This document shows, one piece after another, positions 1 through 7,595 of a stretch of 64,000 nt of DNA (positions are counted from its first letter, which is position 1; each line of letters opens with the position of its first letter). Under the pieces are notes generated by a model. That model was given only the letters and a program-made list of their open reading frames with translations. It made no database searches and had not been told where the DNA came from. Origin of the DNA: Rhodospirillaceae bacterium. GTDB lineage: Bacteria; Pseudomonadota; Alphaproteobacteria; JAEUKQ01. The DNA lies in contig JADKIX010000010.1 of NCBI GenBank assembly GCA_016722635.1, positions 496,001 to 560,000 on the forward strand. Direction: 5' to 3'. A program made the translations under genes and the position numbers.

Positions 1-1060
1 TAGTTTGCCCTTGAAATTGCGGTTCAGGAATAAAAATAGATAATAAAATAGCCGAATTGGTAACCACATCTTCCGCTGTTATCAAATTGGTTTTCTTATG
101 GTCAATCAACTGGCCGTAATCCTTGAGTGAGCGTAGCAGCCCGCCGCGCAATCCCGCTTCATGTGTGCCGCCCTCGGGGGTTGGGATCGTGTTGCAAAAC
201 GAGGATAAGAACCCAACGTCACCCGCGGACCAACTGATGGCCCATTCCATTTTACCCTGCTGATCGGTAAGCTCGCTTTGGCCACAAAATAAATCCTCCA
301 TAACCGGTGCTGGTTCTTTGGGTAAGCGATATAATAGGTAATCTTGTAACCCTTTCGGGAATATAAACCGTTCCCGTGCGGGGCAGGGGGTTGCCAGGTT
401 ATGTACCAATTCTTCCGGGCATTCCCAATCAATCGTTATCCCTGCAAACAAAAAGGCCTTAGCCCGCGCCATGGTATATAATTTTAAGGGGTGCATGAGA
501 AGGTTGCCGAAAATTTCCGGATCGGCGTGAAAAATCACCGTTGTACCTTTTTCGCGGTTGCTTGCTGTTGCGGCCACTAGGCGGGTGGTGGGTTTACCCT
601 TGGAATATTCCTGATAATATAATTGTTTGTTACGTACCACTTCGACCCGCAGATAATCGGATAAAGCGTTAACCACCGATAACCCAACCCCGTGTAACCC
701 CCCAGCAACCTGGTAGGTATTGTTGTTGAATTTGCCACCTGAATGCAGCGTGGTTACAATCACTTCAAGAGCGGATAGGGTGGGAAATTTAGGATGCGGG
801 TCCACCGGAATGCCGCGGCCATTATCGCTGACCGTCACCCGGCCTTGCATATCAAGCTTGATCACAATATGGTTAGCATGGCCGTTTAAAGCTTCATCCA
901 TGGCGTTATCTAAGATTTCGGCAGCTAAATGATGCAAGGCGCGTTCATCCGTGCCGCCGATATACATGCCAGGACGCCGGCGAACAGGTTCCAAGCCCTC
1001 CAGCACTTCAATATCGCGGGCGGAATAGGAATTTTGATAATTAAATAGGTCTTCTGTCAT
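1..1060 (-). CDS. parE: DNA topoisomerase IV subunit B, ParE (N-terminal part, runs off window)
   Basis: ATPase subunit of the type II topoisomerase that decatenates sister chromosomes, working with ParC. The reading frame is open from an ATG at 1058-1060 to the window edge, giving about 353 codons; the C-terminal Toprim region lies outside. The GHKL ATPase fold is clear: the RRRPGMYIGGTDERALHHL block, the EILDNAMDEA helix with its catalytic Glu, DNGRGIP, and GGLHGVGLSVVNALS. The GGTDERALHHLAAE wording fits alphaproteobacterial ParE rather than GyrB, which normally has a GDT-GLHH form. It is transcribed leftward and diverges from the DUF962 gene. Family and subunit are secure; full length cannot be judged. 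Confidence 0.93.
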   Translation of the reverse strand, partial: MTEDLFNYQNSYSARDIEVLEGLEPVRRRPGMYIGGTDERALHHLAAEILDNAMDEALNGHANHIVIKLDMQGRVTVSDNGRGIPVDPHPKFPTLSALEVIVTTLHSGGKFNNNTYQVAGGLHGVGLSVVNALSDYLRVEVVRNKQLYYQEYSKGKPTTRLVAATASNREKGTTVIFHADPEIFGNLLMHPLKLYTMARAKAFLFAGITIDWECPEELVHNLATPCPARERFIFPKGLQDYLLYRLPKEPAPVMEDLFCGQSELTDQQGKMEWAISWSAGDVGFLSSFCNTIPTPEGGTHEAGLRGGLLRSLKDYGQLIDHKKTNLITAEDVVTNSAILLSIFIPEPQFQGQT

Positions 1061-1282
1061 TGAGGTATACGGATGCAAATTAAGGGGTTTCTGGTCTGTT
1101 CAGTGAATAGATGCTTAAATGATTCGGTTGGCTTATGGCAAGATGTAAACGGTTTGCGAAAAAATAATTGGCAAAAAATAATTTATTGCCTGGCTATCAT
1201 TTTTATTTTATGAACTATAGACGGCTATTAAATGTTAAAAACATTTAGGCTGCTTTAATGATTTTATTCAGGACGGGGCATC

Positions 1283-1651
1283 ATGACATTTCAAGAATTT
1301 TGGAAAGCCTACCTCAAGGCACACAGCAAATCCGCAACCCGTTTGGGTCATTATTTCGCAACTTTAGTAGGGGCTTCTGGGGTTGTTGTCAGCATATTAA
1401 CAGGGCAGTGGTACTGGGTAGTTATTACCATTGCTTGTGGCTATGTTATTGCGATTTTATCTCACTGGGTGATTGAGGGGAACCAACCTTTAATCAAAGT
1501 GAACGCTTTTTATGGCGCCATTTCGGATATACGTATGTCGTTTTTATGTGTGACCGGGCAATTGAATAAGGAATATACCAAATTAGGTATCACCAATAAC
1601 GGCTGGTGTGCTGTAAAGCCCGCTTCATCCCATTCAAGCAAAAATCCTTAA
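1283..1651 (+). CDS. DUF962 / Mpo1-like membrane protein
   Basis: A 122-residue protein matching the DUF962 family, related to yeast Mpo1, a dioxygenase-like enzyme of fatty acid alpha-oxidation. The early YLKAHSKSATRLGHYFAT segment is the family's His-bearing motif. Two hydrophobic helices (about residues 27-60) follow, then SHWVIEGNQP and a later SDIRMSFLCVTGQL segment. The conserved histidines suggest metal binding, but substrate and function in bacteria are unknown. It is monocistronic between divergent parE and convergent glnA. Inner-membrane location is inferred from the helices. Confidence 0.75.
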   Translation: MTFQEFWKAYLKAHSKSATRLGHYFATLVGASGVVVSILTGQWYWVVITIACGYVIAILSHWVIEGNQPLIKVNAFYGAISDIRMSFLCVTGQLNKEYTKLGITNNGWCAVKPASSHSSKNP

Positions 1652-1663
1652 TTTTTCTTGCGA

Positions 1664-1698
1664 TAACAAAAGGCTGCGGGCATTTCTGCCAGCAGCCT
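1664..1698 (-). terminator. Intrinsic terminator of glnA
   Basis: An inverted repeat AGGCTGC (1671-1677) / GCAGCCT (1692-1698) is followed, read on the minus strand, by TTTTGTT. It lies directly after the glnA stop and so probably ends that transcript. Confidence 0.6.
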
Positions 1699-1721
1699 GG
1701 GTGTGTGGCGGTGGATATGCT

Positions 1722-3131
1722 TTATAAGGAATAATACATTTTGAATTCCACGGGATGTGGCGTCATGTCGTAGGTTTGGCATTCCTCCAATTTCAATTGG
1801 ATGTAGCTGTTGATGAGTTCCTTGCTGAACACGTTCCCTTCCAATAAAAACTGTTGATCCGCTTTCAGGGCAGCCAGTGCTTCCCTGAGTGAGGTGCACA
1901 CCGCGGGGATTTGCTGCAATTGTTGAGGTGGTAATTCATACAAATTGACATCTAAAGCCTGGCCGGGGTGGATTTTATTTTTAATTCCATCGAGCCCTGC
2001 CATCAGGATCGCTGCGAAAGCCAAATAAGGATTGGATAAGCCATCAGGAAAACGCATTTCTACCCGTTTCCCTTTCGCATTGTTGGAATAAGGAATGCGA
2101 CAGGAGGCCGAGCGGTTGCGCGCAGAATAAGATAGCAATACGGGCGCTTCATAGCCCGGCACCAGGCGTTTATAACTGTTGGTGGTGGAATTGGTAAAGG
2201 CGTTTAAGGCGCGCCCATGCTTAATCACGCCGCCAATGTAAAACAACGCCGTCTCGGATAAGCCAGCATAGGCATTTCCGGCAAATAAGGGTTGGCCATT
2301 TTTCCATAAGGATTGATGCACATGCATGCCCGAGCCAGCTTCCCCCTTCATCGGTTTTGGCATAAAGGTTGCGGTTTTACCGTAGGAACTTGCCACATTA
2401 CGCACCACATATTTATAAATTTGCAACCAATCCGCACTTTTCAGGAGTGAGGTGTATTTGAACCCCAGTTCATGCTGGGCGGGCGAGACTTCGTGGTGGT
2501 GTTTTTCAATATCCAGCCCCATATCCCCCATGACGGACAGCATTTCAGCGCGGATATCATGGCTGGCATCACTGGGGTTGGTAATCGAATAGGCGCCTTT
2601 GCTGTCGGGGCGGTAGCCATGATTGCCTTCATCCATCTTACGCCCGTTTTGGCTAGGGGTTTCATCGGAATGGAAGCTGGCCAGTTGCCGCTGCGCGCTG
2701 CTTTCAAAACGCATATCATCAAAAATGAAAAATTCAGCCTCAGGCCCGACATAGACCGTATCGGCAAACCCGCTGCGCTTGACATAGGCCTCTGCGGATT
2801 TGGCTACAAAGCGCGGGTCGCATATATAGGGTTGGTTGGTGCTGGGCTCAATCACATCACAAATGATATTGAGGGTATTTTGGGCAGCAAACGGATCGAT
2901 ATTCATGGTGCTTAAATCGGGCAACAAAATCATATCCGATTCATAGATAGCTTTCCAGCCCGGCACGGAAGACCCATCAAACATCAAGCCGGTTTTCAGC
3001 AACTGGTCATCAACGGCATTGATGGCATAGGTGATGTGGTGCCAACCACCGCGTAAATTCGTAAAACGGAAATCGACATATTTAATATCTTTTTCTTTGG
3101 TCATTTTTAAAAATGTATTGATATCGGACAT
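1722..3131 (-). CDS. glnA: Glutamine synthetase type I
   Basis: Condenses ammonia with glutamate using ATP; the central ammonium-assimilation enzyme, a cytoplasmic dodecamer. From the chosen start it is 469 residues, the usual length of adenylylatable type I enzymes. Visible motifs are MFDGSSVPGW, the Glu/His-rich PEAEFFIFDD and KHHHEVSPAQHE active-site segments, the MPKPMKGEAGSGMHVH glutamate loop, and NLYELPP near residue 395. The Tyr in NLYELPP is the site modified by GlnE in this class, so adenylylation control is likely. ATG at 3131 is preferred over ATG 3176 because AGGAA lies about 7 bases upstream and family members begin MSDI. No glnB is adjacent, unlike many alphaproteobacteria. Confidence 0.96.
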   Translation of the reverse strand: MSDINTFLKMTKEKDIKYVDFRFTNLRGGWHHITYAINAVDDQLLKTGLMFDGSSVPGWKAIYESDMILLPDLSTMNIDPFAAQNTLNIICDVIEPSTNQPYICDPRFVAKSAEAYVKRSGFADTVYVGPEAEFFIFDDMRFESSAQRQLASFHSDETPSQNGRKMDEGNHGYRPDSKGAYSITNPSDASHDIRAEMLSVMGDMGLDIEKHHHEVSPAQHELGFKYTSLLKSADWLQIYKYVVRNVASSYGKTATFMPKPMKGEAGSGMHVHQSLWKNGQPLFAGNAYAGLSETALFYIGGVIKHGRALNAFTNSTTNSYKRLVPGYEAPVLLSYSARNRSASCRIPYSNNAKGKRVEMRFPDGLSNPYLAFAAILMAGLDGIKNKIHPGQALDVNLYELPPQQLQQIPAVCTSLREALAALKADQQFLLEGNVFSKELINSYIQLKLEECQTYDMTPHPVEFKMYYSL

Positions 3132-3409
3132 TGCCATGTTCCTGCTGCTAGGGGGATAAATGATAAGGGGCGTCATAATGACCCTGCTTTATAGGCGGGG
3201 CTTAATCCGCCAGCAAGGGATTTTTCATCCATAAAGCATAAATTTTTTAGAGATAGCGGGGAATTTCGGTTGTTTTTTAATGGCGTTGAAGTTATCGTGA
3301 TAATCCCCAATGCTGAAATCATTGGTAATGATGAGCGTATGTATCAATTAATGTCCTTAATGTGCTTGTCAGAAACCCAGCCAGGGATGGGTTTGTGTAG
3401 GGCAAGCTT

Positions 3410-3727
3410 TCAAGGGTGGTGCGATTGCTGTTCCCATAAGCTGTAATAATACCCTTTTTGACTAATTAGGCTTTGATGGGTGCCGCGTTCGGTAATCCTG
3501 CCTTGCTGGAGCACCAAAATTTCCTGGGCATGGATCACATTGCTTAAGCGGTGGCTGATAATCAACGTGCTGGTTGCTTGGGAAATCTTGTTGATATTGG
3601 CAATCAATGCCGCCTCGGTTTGGGCGTCAACGGACGCGGTGGCCTCATCAAAAATAAACAAGCGCGGTTTTTTCAAAATAGCCCGGGCAATGGCCAAACG
3701 CTGTTTTTCGCCACCCGATAGTTTCAT
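3410..3727 (-). pseudogene. ABC transporter ATP-binding remnant (C-terminal third only)
   Basis: The frame encodes the tail of an exporter-type ABC ATPase: signature LSGGEKQRLAIARAIL, Walker B LFIFDEATASVD, an H-loop in ISHRLSNV, and the usual GTHQSLI end. The Walker A loop and the whole transmembrane domain are missing. An in-frame TGA sits three codons before the only ATG, and the bases further upstream belong to the EF-hand gene. The wording resembles Atm1/MsbA-type exporters. It is too short to act as a transporter and is best read as a deletion remnant, with the break close to 3727. Confidence 0.85.
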
Positions 3728-3754
3728 TACTGCTCAGCCTACAATAAAGCTTGA

Positions 3755-4198
3755 TTATTGATCCTTCTTATCCACGCATGTTTCCCATTCCGCGTAAGTC
3801 AACACCCCGTTGTGATCGGCATCGCACCCGCCCATTAATTGCCGGTTGAAATTCAAGCATTCGCCACGGCTGATTTGTTGGTTTTGGTTGGCGTCGATCA
3901 AGGTAAAACGTTGCTGGATAATGGTTTGCAGCTGCTTTTTATCGGCCTTGGTATAAAATTCCAGGAAAGCGCTGATTTCAGCCAGGCTTAACTGGTTGTT
4001 TTGATTGCCATCCAGGCGGTTGAAGCGTTGTAGGCATTCGCTGTCCACCTCGCCATAGGTTAATTGCTGGTCTTTATTCCAATCCACCTGTCTAAACCAT
4101 TCTTGTGACGCCGGATCAATGGCCAAGGCCACTAAGGGTGAAAGAACAACGCCCATGAGCAAGCAGGAAAACCAGGTTGTATAGCTTAAAAATCGCAT
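3755..4198 (-). CDS. Secreted EF-hand calcium-binding protein
   Basis: A 147-residue protein with an N-terminal signal peptide (about residues 1-26, ending near VALA). The mature part holds four EF-hand loops, beginning DWNKDQQLTYGE, DGNQNNQLSLAE, DANQNQQISRGE and DADHNGVLTYAE. Each has acidic or Asn residues at loop positions 1, 3 and 5 and a Glu at 12, so calcium binding is plausible. Two Cys pairs may form disulfides in the periplasm. AGGGA precedes the ATG. Its role is unknown; the neighbouring ABC remnant gives no clue. Confidence 0.8.
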   Translation of the reverse strand: MRFLSYTTWFSCLLMGVVLSPLVALAIDPASQEWFRQVDWNKDQQLTYGEVDSECLQRFNRLDGNQNNQLSLAEISAFLEFYTKADKKQLQTIIQQRFTLIDANQNQQISRGECLNFNRQLMGGCDADHNGVLTYAEWETCVDKKDQ

Positions 4199-4242
4199 AG
4201 GATTGTCCCTTATTAAGAGGTGGATGATTGAACCGTGAAATT

Positions 4243-5049
4243 TTAGGGGGCGACAAGCAATAAATGCTGACGGCGGATTTCATACAGGGAAATGGCAGCC
4301 GCATTGGAAACATTCAGCTGGTCAATGGGTGGCAAAGTGGGCAGATGCACCATCAAATCACAATGTTCCCGGGTCAAGCGGCGCAGGCCGCTGCCCTCCG
4401 CCCCCAACACTAAGGCGATTTTTTGCGGCAATTCCACCATCCCGATGGCATCCACGCTGTCATGGCTAAGCCCCACGCACCAAAACCCGTCTTTTTTCAA
4501 TTGTTCCATGAAGCGGCTGAGGTTGGCAGCTTTGATCATGGGTGTGACATCCAAAGCGCCTGAGGCGGCCTTGGCCAACGCGCCGCTTTCAGGGGCGCTG
4601 TGATGATCGGTTAAAATGATGGCGGCGGCCCCGAAGGCCGCACATGACCTTAAAATGGCGCCGACATTTTGCGGATCGGTCACTTGGTCAAGAATGACCA
4701 ATGTGATAGGCTGTTCCGGCGCATTCGTTTCCATTACCATGTCGATATCAGCCTCAGCCAACGGGCTAACCAGCGCGATAATATCTTGGGTGACCGCATT
4801 TGGGGCGCATTTTTGCAGATAATAGGTGTCAATCTGCTCAATCGTTAAGCGGCGTTTTTTGGCGAGTTCCCCAAAAACCCCCGGCAATTGCTGAGGGAAA
4901 GTCGAGGCCAAGCGTTTGATCATCCGCTTGGGGTTGGATAGCGCTGCATGCACGGCATGGGTGCCATACATCCAATAATCCTTGCCCTTGCCAGAACCTT
5001 CGGGGACGGAAGAGGGGGATGGGTGCTTGGTGGGGCGTTGTTTTTGCAT
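4243..5049 (-). CDS. rlmB: 23S rRNA guanosine-2'-O-methyltransferase, RlmB type (SpoU/TrmH family)
   Basis: A SPOUT-fold methyltransferase, probably methylating the ribose of a 23S rRNA guanosine (G2251 in E. coli) with S-adenosylmethionine. The N-terminal substrate-binding domain starts at the YWMYGTHAVHAALSNPKR stretch. The three SpoU motifs follow: NVGAILRSCAAFGAAAIIL, KIALVLGAEGSGL, and LNVSNAAAISLYEI at the C-terminus. The ATG at 5049 gives 268 residues and has AGGT a few bases upstream; an in-frame ATG at 5136 would add a Lys-rich 29-residue tail of unclear value. It lies just before tRNA-Tyr on the opposite strand. RlmB versus a tRNA TrmH paralogue is inferred from length and the N-terminal domain. 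Confidence 0.85.
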   Translation of the reverse strand: MQKQRPTKHPSPSSVPEGSGKGKDYWMYGTHAVHAALSNPKRMIKRLASTFPQQLPGVFGELAKKRRLTIEQIDTYYLQKCAPNAVTQDIIALVSPLAEADIDMVMETNAPEQPITLVILDQVTDPQNVGAILRSCAAFGAAAIILTDHHSAPESGALAKAASGALDVTPMIKAANLSRFMEQLKKDGFWCVGLSHDSVDAIGMVELPQKIALVLGAEGSGLRRLTREHCDLMVHLPTLPPIDQLNVSNAAAISLYEIRRQHLLLVAP

Positions 5050-5227
5050 ATCAACCTGAGGGTATGTTTTGACGGGAATAAATTTCTTATTACTCACCTT
5101 TCCTGAAATAACCTTTCCTGTAAATAAGTTTTTCATGGGATGAATTTGTGGTTGACAAATTGGCGTAATCCGACAAATCTAGCGGGTGTTTATTAGCCCG
5201 CCGAAATATATCATATTTCATGCGTAT

Positions 5228-5313
5228 GGAGAGATGCCCGAGTGGCTAAAGGGGATGGTCTGTAAAACCATTGGCTCCGGCCTACGTAGGTTCGAATCCT
5301 ACTCTCTCCACCA
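5228..5313 (+). tRNA. tRNA-Tyr (GTA)
   Basis: An 86-nt class II tRNA with a 7-bp acceptor stem GGAGAGA (5228-5234) / TCTCTCC (5303-5309), anticodon GTA at 5262-5264, a long variable arm, a T-loop GGTTCGAATCC, and an encoded CCA at 5311-5313. A tyrosine integrase gene starts 165 bases downstream, and a partial copy of the tRNA 3' end recurs at 14424-14436, so this is the island's attachment site. Confidence 0.97.
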
Positions 5314-5314
5314 T
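5301..5314. other. Candidate attL core (3' end of tRNA-Tyr)
   Basis: ACTCTCTCCACCAT at the tRNA 3' end recurs as ACTCTCCCACCAT at 14424-14436, one base shorter. Integration of P4-type elements into tRNA 3' ends leaves such a repeat. The single-base difference fits drift after the integrase was lost. Confidence 0.6.
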
Positions 5315-5424
5315 CTTTAAATCCTAAGATATCCATTAATATCCAAAAATACGATATTATATCTAGGGTTTTATAAGATTTATCGTCCAACGCGATCTAA
5401 GAAAATTTATTGACATCCGATAAA

Positions 5425-5478
5425 AATTGGGGGTATTTTTAGGGGTACAATTTATTCCCTCATTTCTTTTATACCCCC
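5425..5478. promoter_or_regulatory. Left-arm repeats, candidate integrase/excisionase binding sites
   Basis: AATTGGGGGTAT (5425-5436) and GGGGTACAATT (5442-5452) both recur exactly in the right arm at 14348-14359 and 14341-14351. An inverted copy of the core, ATACCCCC (5471-5478), abuts the integrase ATG. Repeats shared by both element ends are typical arm-type sites. The copy against the start codon suggests the same protein could also repress integrase expression. Confidence 0.55.
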
Positions 5479-6474
5479 ATGCCATTAACTGATATCCAAA
5501 TCAAAAGTGTTAAACCATTACAAAAACCATATAAGCTAACGGATGGTGAGGGTATGTTCTTATATATCCATCCTTCAGGCTCTAAATACTGGCGTTTAAA
5601 ATACCGATTCGGTAATAAAGAGAAATTATTGGCTTTAGGAATTTATCCTGAGATTTCTTTGTTTATGGCTCGTCAGAAACGTGCGGAAGCCAAAGAATTA
5701 TTAATTTCAGGTATAGATCCTTCAACTTATAAAAAAGAACAAAAGCTTATTTCTTCCTTAAAATTGGGTAATACATTTGAAGAAATTGCTTATGACTGGC
5801 ATTCCAAACAAAAAGACCGTTGGACTGAGCGGTATGGGATACATACATGGAAAAGGCTAAAAGCTGATTTATTTTCTGAGTTAGGTAATAAATCGATTAA
5901 AGACCTTACGGCTTTACAATTATTATCCGTGTTGCGGAAAGTTGAGGCACGCGGTGCAATTGAAATTGCGCACCGACTTTTACAAACCACGGGACAGATT
6001 TTTAGATATGCAGTTGCCATTGGAAAAGCTGAAAGAGATATTTCCCATGATCTTAGAGGAGCTTTAAAAACTCGCAAAAAAATAAGTTTTAAAAGTTTAA
6101 AAGAAAATGAACTACCGGAATTTCTCACTAAATTAAATCATTATGATGGGGAGCTGCAAACTAAATTGGCCCTTATGATGGCTCTATTAACTTTTGTTCG
6201 TACAACTGAATTAAGAGGGGCGCGTTGGGAAGAAATAGATTTCGATAAGGCAGAATGGCGATTGCCAGCAACAAGAATGAAGATGCGTGAACTTCATATT
6301 GTACCATTATCAACTCAAACATTATTCGTTTTAAAAGAAATTCAGGCTATAAGTGGAAATCGAGAATTCCTTTTTCCAAACCGCAATAATCCCCAAACCT
6401 TTATCAGTGAAAATACTTTGCTATATGCCTTATATCGTATGGGTTACCATTCTCGGGCCACAGTACATGGTTAG
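5479..6474 (+). pseudogene. Truncated P4-type tyrosine integrase
   Basis: A site-specific recombinase of the island. The N-terminal arm-binding domain (DUF4102 type, PYKLTDGEGMFLYIHPSGSKYWRLKYR) and the central SAM-like domain are intact. The catalytic domain begins with LLTFVRTTELRGARW, with the first catalytic Arg at about residue 241 and the beta-hairpin Lys at about 268 in RMKMRELHIVPLS. The frame stops at residue 331 straight after HSRATVHG, where relatives continue HGFRAT. Box II Arg, the third-box His and the nucleophile Tyr are therefore absent, and about 60-80 residues are missing. It cannot recombine DNA. The following codons belong to a different gene, so a deletion joined the two. 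Confidence 0.88.
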
Positions 6475-7202
6475 AGAAGATTTTTTATACACCTATTGAG
6501 GCTGCAATACGTTGGTGCAATTTGCTTGAACAAGAAAATGTTATTATAAGTGCCTTAGCGTTGAATAATAGCCATATACCAATTTTAGGGCAATTTACCC
6601 AATGGCCTTGTTTACGAAATAACTCTTTAAAAATAATTGATGCCATTGAGCATGGTAATTTACCTTATGGTCGTGATGGTAAACTAGTCCCTTCTGGAGA
6701 GCAAGTGGCCCGTGCTCGTCTAACAATAAGGCATATAGATCTTAAAAAATGGATGACATTAAATTATCCAGATCAAAAACCTGCATTTCTTTTTGATGAA
6801 ATTGAGCGTAAAACGCACTCTGCTTTTAATATGGAAAGTTTTCAATCTTTGCAGGCTGATCGTGATGCTATTAACGCTAATCTTAAAAAGAAAACAGAAC
6901 TTTTTAATAAGCTTCAAAATTCTTATAATGCCTTACAAGGAGAAAGAGATTCTTTACGGGCAATGGTTGAGCAAAAAGAGCCTCCTCTCGAACGCGCTGA
7001 AACTACTTATCTAAATGTCATTGGCAGTTTATTGGCACTTTTATTAGGCAAATCTCCTCAAGGAAATCCATATTCATCATTTGAAACTGAGGCTGCGATA
7101 ATTTCAGCAATGTTAGCATATCATCATCACAAGCAGGGGATTTCTGCTCGAACATTACAAGGAAAGTTTGCAGAAGCTAAAAGAAGTTTAGATTCTGAGT
7201 AA
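6468..7202 (+). pseudogene. Island protein with coiled coil, 5' end lost
   Basis: An open frame runs through FYTPIEAAIRWCNLLEQE to KRSLDSE. Its natural start is missing: upstream of 6468 the frame is only a shadow of the integrase. The first usable start is TTG 6522, which has no convincing ribosome site and would cut into the conserved-looking FYTPIEAAIRW segment. The middle (about 110-160 residues after TTG 6522) is a predicted coiled coil, and the end GISARTLQGKFAEAKRSL looks like a small helix-turn-helix-like tail. Genes of this look sit between integrase and AlpA in related islands. Function is not recognised; I mark it as 5'-truncated by the same deletion that ended the integrase. Confidence 0.6.
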
Positions 7203-7236
7203 CCGCACCTGCGGTCGGTTTAGCCGCACTTGCGGT
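7202..7236. promoter_or_regulatory. Twin palindromes, candidate operator upstream of alpA
   Basis: CCGCACCTGCGG (7203-7214) and CCGCACTTGCGG (7224-7235) are near-identical palindromic sites with centres 21 bp apart, two helical turns. They occupy the 94-base gap before the AlpA-like gene. This spacing fits two dimers on one DNA face. The bound protein is unknown. Confidence 0.5.
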
Positions 7237-7296
7237 GACTTAATATTATTAAACTTCTTAAGATCGCCTCAGGTTAATTCGAACACTGAGGTAACA

Positions 7297-7506
7297 ATGA
7301 TCAATAAGCATTCAATTCCAGAAACCGGCTTCATACGTCTTTCAACAATTTTAAAATTCATTCCAGTTGGTAAATCAACCTGGTGGGCTGGTATCAAATC
7401 AGGGCGCTTTCCAAAACCAGTTAAATTAGGTGTGCGTACCACTGCCTGGCGTGTTGAAGACATTACCCATTTGATATCATCATTTGATGAAAAATCATTT
7501 TTGTAA
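7297..7506 (+). CDS. alpA: AlpA-family phage/island transcriptional regulator
   Basis: A 69-residue winged-helix DNA-binding protein. GFIRLSTILKFIPVGKSTWWAGIKSGRFPKPVKLGVRTTAWRVEDI (about residues 10-57) is the classic AlpA pattern: recognition helix, then GRFPKPVKLG and AWR. AlpA proteins activate excision or replication genes of P4-like elements. GAGG lies about 7 bases before the ATG. It precedes the primase-helicase gene and follows the twin palindromes, so autoregulation is possible. Confidence 0.88.
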   Translation: MINKHSIPETGFIRLSTILKFIPVGKSTWWAGIKSGRFPKPVKLGVRTTAWRVEDITHLISSFDEKSFL

Positions 7507-7595
7507 AAAATCAGCCAACTGAAATCGATCCTTAAAACATTAAATCTAATAAATTTTTTCAGCACAACTTAATGCTTAATATCAGGATCGAAATC

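Noticed and set aside
106..932. Frames on both strands inside the first kilobase
   Set aside because: The region is fully explained by parE running off the window edge.
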